DNA of 64,000 nt from Dipylidium caninum (taxonomy: Eukaryota > Platyhelminthes > Cestoda > Cyclophyllidea > Dipylidiidae), in contig QEYB01001025.1 in assembly GCA_017562135.1 (NCBI GenBank), positions 44,611 through 108,610 of the forward strand, given 5' to 3'. Below, piece by piece: positions 57,251 to 64,000 of the stretch. Made by a program: the position numbers and the translations under genes. Below the pieces are notes generated by a model. The model worked only from the letters and a program-made list of their open reading frames with translations. It did no database searches and had not been told where the DNA came from. How positions within the stretch are numbered: position 1 is the first letter of the stretch; each line of letters starts with the position of its first letter.

Positions 57251-57445
57251 ATGGGATCGCCACCTGAGGTGGATGAAGAGGAAGAAAGCAGAAGTGCTGC
57301 TTCTGACGAGATTATGGGGAATGAGGAAGCATTTGAGCCAGTTGCATGTCGCCAATGTGGTCCAGAAATCAGCCGCATCATTCGCGAGATGTCCAGGAAC
57401 CTAAGATGCCTCAATGCAAGACTGATTGTGTCCAGTCTAATCTAA
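57251..57445 (+). CDS. Possible small acidic protein or exon, 64 codons
   Basis: The ATG at 57,251 has G at +4. The peptide opens acidic (PPEVDEEEESRSAASDE) and contains VACRQCGPEISRI before a helical Arg-rich end. A frame at 57,518-57,841 contains the similar VACPFCGQPIW, so the two may share origin. There is no recognised domain beyond a Cys-x-x-Cys pair. Confidence 0.3.
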   Translation: MGSPPEVDEEEESRSAASDEIMGNEEAFEPVACRQCGPEISRIIREMSRNLRCLNARLIVSSLI

Positions 57446-57517
57446 CGGCACCCCCTGGGTCGTCTACTTTCTTATAATGGACTTTTCAATCCCCTGTAAC
57501 TGTGGCCTCCACTGTGA

Positions 57518-57841
57518 CCGTGTGTCTGGTTTGAAGTCATTCCGGCACAAACGGCGCAAGTTGGAGGAGAGGCCACGAAGCGAAATCCTCTTGATAGGTT
57601 TGAGAAGTGGCAATTCGTGGCATGTCCATTCTGTGGCCAACCCATCTGGCTTTCTACATTGCATGTTTCAGTAGAAGTTGGGACGGTCAAAATAGACGTG
57701 CTAGTCAACTGCTACGTCACGACTGTTAGTCTGCACATTTTGGTTTGGGATTTGGGTGGGTGTAATTACGGGTGTGCGGAGCAGCAGCAGAACGTGGTCG
57801 AGGTGCTGTCCACAGTAAAGCACTCGAAGGTGGAGACCTGA
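57518..57841 (+). CDS. Exon-like frame with a Cys-x-x-Cys motif, unknown protein
   Basis: The plus strand is open for 108 codons after a stop at 57,515, without an opening ATG. The peptide reads FEVIPAQTAQVGGEATKRNP, then FEKWQFVACPFCGQPIWLS and a Val-rich part. CPFCG is the kind of knuckle used for zinc or iron-sulphur binding, but a second pair is not obvious. A competing frame (57,477-57,674) starts with an ATG and has its own Cys cluster (CNCGLHC), so a frameshift joining the two is possible. Unassigned. Confidence 0.3.
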   Translation, partial: PCVWFEVIPAQTAQVGGEATKRNPLDRFEKWQFVACPFCGQPIWLSTLHVSVEVGTVKIDVLVNCYVTTVSLHILVWDLGGCNYGCAEQQQNVVEVLSTVKHSKVET

Positions 57842-57972
57842 CCTGTCTGACGAAAGTGGGATTATTGAAGCAAGAAATCAGTACCAGCGGCACGAAGTTG
57901 AGTAGGAGCCGTGGACACCTCCATATCACATTGACTCTACTGCGTCAAATTCAACGACAACCAACAACTTGC

Positions 57973-58373
57973 CTACCTTAGCGCAATAACCTGCTCAACC
58001 GTCCATCCTGACTCCGGCTGCTGCTTATATCTACCACTCTGACGTGAGGATGAAGCTGCCGAAAGGAGTGGCTGCAATTGACGATATTCTTGCCCGCTTG
58101 CCTGATTGCCGCCCTCTTTCATCAACATCGCGTAAGGCCGTACATGCAGCGTTAGTCTCATACCTGTAGGAGGCTTAGGTGCTTGAAATACGCTCAACAT
58201 AGAAGGAGGAGCTGCTTGGGAGGTGTGAGCAGGAGCCGTGGTCGACTGAGAGGTTGTCGGGCGAGATGGGTAGGCAGGAGGGTGAATGGGCTGGTTGTCT
58301 GCCACCGCGGATGCACACACGGTGGCAGATGAGAAAAACGGGTAGGCGGCGAGGAGTTTGACAATATAGGTGC
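57973..58373 (-). CDS. Pro/Ser/Thr/Gln-rich exon-like frame, probable C-terminal exon
   Basis: The minus strand is open from a good acceptor (gaaattcag, exon start 58,373) to a TAG at 57,973. The peptide begins TYIVKLLAAYPFFSSATVC, becomes Pro/Ser/Thr-rich (PPAYPSRPTTSQSTTAPAH), then passes a more ordered stretch (MRLTLHVRPYAMLMKEGG) and ends ESGWTVEQVIALR. Low-complexity Pro/Ser/Gln tracts are typical of eukaryotic regulatory proteins. The upstream exons were not found. The frame is open beyond the acceptor to a TGA near 58,399. Confidence 0.4.
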
Positions 58374-58693
58374 CTGAATTTCTCGTACTCCTTGCAAATC
58401 ACGTTGGCCGTATGGCAGAAACAGAACTAATGGGGTCAGCTATTTGGTCTCGGAAGTAGCGCCTTTACTCAACACCCGCGGTGTGTTGAAATCTGACTTG
58501 AACGCCATTTCTGAGGAGTGGTCTGGAGAATCAGAAAAGGCATCACCGTTCCAGCGACCGCGACAACTTCGAGCCTTGTCATGATGCTCATAGACGACAC
58601 GCCTTAACCGACACCAGTTAATTTCATCGGCTCTCGCTTTTTCGACGTCAACTCCTCGTGCCTTTTCCGTTATCTCACCGTCGTATTATACGC

Positions 58694-59158
58694 ATGAACG
58701 GCTTTGCACCTCAACCTCTTTGCCTCCAGTGCTTGTCTCACAACCGCTTTCTGCACTTCAGTGTTTTCTTCGTCTACAGCCTGCCATCCTCACCGAACCC
58801 TCATCGAAAAACAGAGCGGTACCGACATCAGATGCCCCCAGAACTTCTCCTTTTTGACGATGTACAACAAGATACGCTCATATGCTCATCTAGAACTTTC
58901 TCCTACATCAGTGTGGACTGCTTTTATACTCATCCTCAAACCCGCAGAGAAATGATACGCAAAATACTCTTTTATTCTCGCCAAACTCTCGCTTCCATGT
59001 CCCTTTCGCGCGCCCTGAATGAAACCAGCACAGGCCATCAACTGCCCCCTTCACCACTACTAAAGGAGCGAGTTGACGGGCGTCTTAACTACGTACATAC
59101 AACGCTTATCAGGATGCCAGAACCTCACCTATACGCTGCCCATTCTATTGCCAAATGA
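58694..59158 (+). CDS. Possible single-exon protein, 154 codons, unknown
   Basis: The ATG at 58,694 starts an uninterrupted frame to a TGA at 59,156. The peptide has a Cys-rich start (CLQCLSHNRF), a charged middle (PPELLLFDDVQQDT) and a basic helical part (QTRREMIRKILFYSRQTLAS). Initiation could also lie at a non-ATG upstream codon, since the phase is open from about 58,658. No domain, paralogue or signal peptide is recognised. Confidence 0.35.
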   Translation: MNGFAPQPLCLQCLSHNRFLHFSVFFVYSLPSSPNPHRKTERYRHQMPPELLLFDDVQQDTLICSSRTFSYISVDCFYTHPQTRREMIRKILFYSRQTLASMSLSRALNETSTGHQLPPSPLLKERVDGRLNYVHTTLIRMPEPHLYAAHSIAK

Positions 59159-59319
59159 CACCGACAATAAATAAGCCAAAACAGCAATGGGGAGCCGTGA
59201 TTTCCCAAGCTGCCATCGGTGGAATGTCAAATCGAAAAGGAAAAGATATGAAAGGTCGTCATCATCGTGAAAAGTTTGAGTTAAGGCTTCTTAGGGGAGA
59301 TGGTTATGTCAAGTACCGC

Positions 59320-60420
59320 CGCGCTGTCTGCCACCAGAGGTGTTCATGGTCTTAATTGGTGAAGGTGACTTTCGGGCCTAATGGGGTGACAGTGGGTTCA
59401 AGTTTTTATTCTTGATTAGAGCACGGGATGTATAACATTGAACACCTCCTGATAAACTGATTCAGTCCTCTAGCCTAGCGTAGTCGTCTACCACGGCGAA
59501 AAACGAATTGGGAAGTTGTTGGGGAGAGAACAGGTGCGACAACCGTTGGATTAAGGCCTGACGCCATCCAGTGTATCGACGAACCCCGTCATCTCCTGCG
59601 AGTATTAATTTTTTACAGCAGAAGAGCACGGTGGGTTGAAGGTAGTGACTAACTCGTCTCGACTCCACAGTGCAACGTGGACGTGTGCGGCTGCAGAGAG
59701 TGGCGACAGACTAACTCATTGTCTTCGACTGACCCCCTTCAACTCATCCGTTCTCAGGTGAGGACGAGTGAGTTGCAAATTGTTCGTAATAGAGAGGGGA
59801 GGGTTTCAGGTAAGGGTGAAAGGAGGGTGCAAGGAGTAGGAGGAGATCCAAAATTTCGTCTACTGCGGCACTAACAGGCTGTCAAGGAGTGACGACGTGC
59901 TGCATCATCTAGCCTCAATCACATTATGGTTACATTATCGGCATCGTAAGCATACCGCAAGAAAGCTGGATCGGTGCTAAACCATTTGTCGAATAACCGT
60001 TGACGTGTAGCCAACCGAAGCGTGCGCAGAAATCCACTTCCATGAGAGAATTCTCGAGGGACAAGTGAACGCATCCTGTATGCCATTTGTTTCCCCAGGG
60101 AGCACCAAACTCACCAGACGAATGCCTTATGCACTGACAGGAACACAAGGTGTCACAATAGACTAGTGTCTCCTCATCGCTGCCACTGTCACCAAATGGC
60201 CACACCCTACAGCCCGTCCGCTCCTTCGAGCCTTTACTCTGTTCGCAACACGAGACACTGCTGTCGCATTTGGCGTTGTCTTTAGTGGAGTAGCCTTTGC
60301 CGACACCCAATGAATGCTCTATGGTCTGCTTTGATGCTCGAAAAAGAGGTGCAGGGGGCCTCCTCAACAGTAGGCTTACACATAAACCAGGTGCACCGTT
60401 CCAAACTCTCCCCACGATGT
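59320..60420 (+). repeat. 1.1 kb diverged direct repeat, partner at 33,210-34,330
   Basis: This is the second copy of that repeat, with cgtggacgtgtgcggc at 59,669 and the order of blocks preserved. A 193-codon minus-strand frame (59,930-60,511) crosses it and reads CCEQSKG and then NKWHTGCVHLSLENSLMEVD, which is related to CEQSKG and HKWHTRFIRLSVETFLTEV of the other copy. It may be a gene remnant. I do not call it as a functional gene. Confidence 0.7.
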
Positions 60421-62136
60421 CTCTCGGACAAGCTGTCCGGCTGCAATCTTCTTGTACTTTCTCGGGCGTCGGTTCTGCGGCGACGAGAATGGTGGTGGTA
60501 TTTATATGCAAATGGACTCTCTAGTGGTAGGTGAATTCTCTACTACAATAACATCAACACCACAACCAGGAAAGGCGTCAACTTCGGCGCATACCAGCAA
60601 AAGAGCAGTTAGAGCAGCAGACTGACTAGTTCTGAGGACTATTCTCCAAATGCCCCAACATAGTTCAATCAAGTAATGAGGAAAGCTGTCGATTTTTAAC
60701 TATTTTGCCTTAAAAACTCATCCTTTCCAACCCAATTCATCTGCTATTCTGGTCCGCAGGAAAACTCATTATTACGTTATCGTCGACTATCCTTGTCCGT
60801 GCCTCCCGTTCCTCTCAGCTCACCAAAAGGCAGCTCTGACACGTGAAACTCTTTGTCCACCTTGTGCCAGCTCGATGTGAGCAATGACAACGTTGTCAGC
60901 CGAGAATCACGCGACATCAATCAATTTCCCGACGTGTTTCGCATTTTCAAATCGCCTCGGCGCATATCTCCACTGCCGACCTCTCGACATGTCGACTGCG
61001 TACGCGTTTCTACAAGTTGGTGTGTGATTGCTTCTGGTATTCCTCACAATCCCCCACCCCACTGGTTGCCATGGTCGTCCTACTCGTCTGCATGTGCGTA
61101 TCTCTGATATCGAAATCTCCGCTTGCCTCAGCGCAGAAGCCAGTCCTACTGCAGCATTAACTGAATGCGGAAGAAGTGACTCGTGAGCTCGCCTCTCTCC
61201 ATTTATTCCTAGTAGGCAATCCCACCCGACTCCCTTTGTGAGTAAGACGATAAGAATCGTCGTCGTCGTCGTTGTGGTTTGAGGAGAGCGCATGAAATGG
61301 ACAGGCGGCCGAGGCATGGAAGGGGAGGAAAGTATGGAATGGGAGTCGGCTTGTAGGCTACATGCCGCACTGAAGCCTCCAGTTTTTTCCCTGGGCACTT
61401 GTCTTACCTAAACAGGCGCAATGGAGAGGCTCGACATCAGTCATCCTGGGTGAACTGATTGGCGTCGCTGTCCATTGTTCGATCATCAGCAGGACCTTGG
61501 CCAAACGAAGAGATAATCAAACACACATACACTCTTTCCACACGAGCGGTTATGAGATGTTGAAATGAACTTATTTGCTTTACCCCTTTTATTATCCGGT
61601 CTTTACAGCAGCAAGCGCAGAGTAGCAAGCGGGAATGGACAAGAGATGGATGACATCTTGGATGTATCGAAAAGGAAACGGAAATGGGGGCGAAGGGATG
61701 GTCTGAAGAGGAGATGAAGACAGAAATGATCACAGACGTGGAAGTGGAGGCGGGGACGGTGACGGTGACCTTCCTTCCTTCCCTATTTTGCAGTGGAAAA
61801 GAAGACTCACGAACGTATTTTTGTTGCTTCTGGAGAAAGAGGTAAATGACGAAAGTGGGTGATATAAATCGGTGAGAGGTGGAAGGGCACTGAAAGGTCG
61901 ATGAGCAGAGGGAATCGGCGAATCGGAGAGGTCGGGCGAGGAAGTGAGGTACGCAGGACTTTAGACGGCGCAGGTGGACACATGCAAGGTGAGTGCAAAG
62001 GTGAATTTAGCCTGTATTTATTGCAGTAGGATGACGAGTATTTCTTGATTGCATATTGTGAACAGTGGATAGAGGAGTGGACGAATGCGAATGCTTGTTT
62101 GGTGGATACCCTTTTGAGTAAAAAGACCGTCCCCGG
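60421..62136. other. No confident gene; short CGT repeat
   Basis: Five CGT units lie at about 61,258-61,272. A 163-codon minus-strand frame (60,907-61,398) crosses them, giving a Thr run, and is unassigned. A minus-strand frame ending at 61,437 (GPADDRTMDSDANQFTQDD) could be a terminal exon of the gene at 62 kb, but no splice sites connect them. Three ggtgac units lie near 61,756. Confidence 0.35.
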
Positions 62137-62375
62137 CTAGAATTTAGCTTTCTTCAAAATTAAACGATCGTCAAAGACGGCGGTTTTCTGTAAGAAGATT
62201 GGAGGACGACTATTCTCTTTCGTGAATATATAGAAAACTATGAAGGTCGATGAGTAGCCCAACACGCCAACAGACCATCGGTCCAGGAATGCCTGCAAGT
62301 AGGGCTGTAAGAATGCAGGTCCGTGAATCTCCTCGGCAATGTCCAAACAACGTGTTGTTAGCGGCGCTTCCACTA
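62137..62375 (-). CDS. Membrane protein, probable last coding exon, unknown family
   Basis: The exon starts after a strong acceptor (cgtcctcttctcag, first base 62,375) and runs to a TAG at 62,137. The peptide reads CLDIAEEIHGPAFLQPYLQA, then a hydrophobic span with LGYSSTFIVFYIFTKE, and a Lys-rich end (LILKKAKF). It follows the exon at 62,526-62,732 on the same strand. The linking donor is weak (acct followed by gtcctc), so the join is uncertain although the phases agree. Confidence 0.45.
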
Positions 62376-62525
62376 CTGAGAAGAGGACGAATTCCCGGCG
62401 AGGTCTGTGTATTTGCGGTTTGTTCTCTATCGATTGTCAGCTAATTTAGTACCACACACCCTGGCAGTGGTGATAAGCCCCTCGGCCGTGGATGACTGGA
62501 CTCTTCACTGCAATGGCCGAGGACA

Positions 62526-62732
62526 GGTGAATAAGGCCGAGCAAAAGATTAGTAATTGAATCAGCTCACGGAGAATAGTGTAACCGTCCACTTGCGTAGA
62601 CCATATTCGTAGACTGCGTTTGTCAACTAAATTCCCAAGAATGGCGCCGCATTCTCCGAAGGCAAATGCGACGAATGAATTTCTGCCGCCCTTCATTCGG
62701 TTCACAATCAAGCCAGAGAGCAGAGTGACTTT
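62526..62732 (-). CDS. Membrane protein, probable internal exon, unknown family
   Basis: The exon starts after a strong acceptor (cctcgtacag, first base 62,732). It encodes VTLLSGLIVNRMKGGRNSFV, AFAFGECGAILGNLVDKRSL and a hydrophobic end (ILRELIQLLIFCSALF). The alternation of hydrophobic helices with short basic loops looks like a polytopic transporter or channel, but I cannot name the family. Earlier exons must lie above 62,760. The frame at 63,275-63,529 on the same strand (DMKADDYDVVTNLMKFFRSP) is a candidate but has no defined borders. Confidence 0.45.
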
Positions 62733-62762
62733 CTGTACGAGGAAAGGCGTCAACAAATTCAA

Positions 62763-63479
62763 AATTCAATCGATCCCGTAGCTCACAATCGATTATGGCC
62801 GCGTCAGCAATTCTTCATGACATGGTTGGCAGGCACTTCGTGAGTGGACACTTTTCAGCAGTTGCCTCCTGTCTCTCTGTCTGTCCGTCAAGCAGGGGGA
62901 AAAGGAGTCAGCACCGTTTTGACCTGACAAAGACCTTCAGTCAAGCATTACAGCTTCGCAAGTGACTCCCTCGTCTTAATCTACCTTTTGACTAACATCT
63001 CGTCCCCCATCCTCATGGTAAATTGTCGCAAGCTTTTTTTAAGTGTATGTTTTTCAAGTGTAACATACCAAAAGACTGCTTTCGCCCACCTTTCGCCTAT
63101 GTCCGCAGTCCTCTTTCCTCACTCAATTTCTTTGCAGCCACTCAGATGGTTAAACATTGGCTTCCTATGTGTCCACCCCGGCAATCTATTATTACCAGGC
63201 AATGGAGGTGTCTTGATGAGTTAGTTGCGCAACTTGTTCCCCACTCCTCACTCCACAGTTCGCGTGACGTTAACTTAAGCTGCTGTTAAATGCCCGCTAT
63301 AATAGATTTTCAAGCAAATTTGCCAAAAATTGACTTCGTGACAGTCAAACGGAGGGCTTCGGAAAAATTTCATCAAGTTTGTCACAACATCGTAGTCATC
63401 AGCCTTCATGTCCAGCGTGATAAAGGGCGTCAGTGAGGAATGAGTTGAAGAAATAGGAGGAGGCGAGTTGGAGCGAAAG
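62763..63479. other. Unassigned stretch with one good acceptor
   Basis: A plus-strand acceptor (caatttctttgcag, ending 63,137) precedes an open segment to 63,289 (ATQMVKHWLPMCPPRQSIIT). A minus-strand frame at 63,275-63,529 may be an upstream exon of the membrane protein. Neither can be fixed. Confidence 0.3.
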
Positions 63480-63600
63480 TGTTTATTAGAGTGCAGAAGG
63501 CATTTGGGAGTATGCAAAAAAGCCGTCAAGTGGGATTAACATCGGCCAGCTCCATGAAGTTGTGCAGAGCTGAAAGCAAACCAGCCTGGAGGTGGCCGAC
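63480..63600 (+). repeat. Third copy of the conserved-peptide repeat
   Basis: This matches 53,770-53,890 through a gtgcagaa-gc block, gccgtcaagtgggrt (r = g or a), tcggccarct and gagctg-aa. Its peptide KKPSSGINIGQLHEVVQS ends in a stop at the same position where the 53 kb copy reads Cys. Confidence 0.65.
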
Positions 63601-64000
63601 GAGGACCAACCCAATCTTCAACCCGCGATTGGGATACGAACTATATTTGAATGTTTCCGGAGTTGATGCCATAGCCGCGAAGAGTGTCACGTGCCCATGC
63701 GACCGAGAGATTTATCTAAACAATGCAGTGTCAATCCTCAATATCACAGAATCAACGCATAAATACACATACCGACGGCCTCGTTTTAAGATATAAACGA
63801 ACCAGCTTCACGCTAATCATAAATTAATATATAGATAAGACCATGAGCGCGATAAATACCAATGAACGTGAGAGTGTGGGAGAAAAGCGAATAAACAGTG
63901 GGCGAGAAGAAGCGCAGGAGTGGGCAGACGAAACAATCAAACAAATCAACAGCCACAGCCTCGGAAACTTCACTGCTCTCGACCTCCTATCTCTCTCTTT
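63601..64000. other. Window end, no confident gene
   Basis: A plus-strand frame continues from the repeat to 63,796 with a plausible peptide (YELYLNVSGVDAIAAKSV), but it has no borders. The last 200 bases are A-rich and hold nothing recognisable. Confidence 0.35.

Noticed and set aside
1..64000. CRISPR arrays, rRNA or tRNA genes, and full-length transposons
   Set aside because: No regularly spaced short repeats, no recognisable ribosomal or tRNA sequence and no transposase, integrase or reverse-transcriptase domain could be found by reading.

Overview
The window looks like nuclear DNA of a multicellular eukaryote with sparse, intron-containing genes. There are no operons, ribosome binding sites or long bacterial-style reading frames. 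The one gene assigned with confidence is a three-exon SLC10-family transporter with a long extracellular N-terminus. Long repeat-rich spacers and that gene's style suggest an invertebrate, and a parasitic flatworm (cestode-like) is my best guess. That guess is inference and cannot be proven from the sequence.

Layout. From 1 to 18.7 kb there is mostly gene-poor DNA with diverged copies of repeat modules that recur at 39-47 kb and 52-53 kb. From 18.7 to 27.6 kb lies the most interesting locus. Two inverted arms of about 2.4 kb (18,685-21,150 and 25,060-27,550) flank a spacer of about 3.9 kb. The SLC10-like gene runs on the + strand from 22,593 to 27,485. Exons 1 and 2 lie in the spacer and the last exon lies in the right arm. 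The left arm holds an inverted, frameshifted copy of that last exon. Exon 1 contains two single-base deletions in homopolymers. With those bases counted, the spliced frame is exactly 545 codons, so the breaks may be assembly errors or real decay.

From 27.6 to 39 kb there are scattered open segments that look coding but have no certain identity. One broken segment at 31.6-32.0 kb vaguely resembles the first motif of a SET domain. From 39 to 57 kb there is a mosaic of inverted and direct duplications. It includes a 281-codon minus-strand gene (50,899-51,744) for a small basic protein with an N-myristoylation signal, and a decayed paralogue at about 56,300-56,773 that has lost the myristoylated glycine and gained a stop. 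From 57 to 64 kb there are several exon-like frames, including two exons with good acceptors for a minus-strand membrane protein (62,137-62,732), and another repeat copy that pairs with 33-34 kb.

Most of the window is built from low-copy segments duplicated at different times, in both orientations, some carrying conserved peptide-like frames. All repeat boundaries were found by eye and are approximate. Calls for unidentified frames are weak and are scored accordingly.
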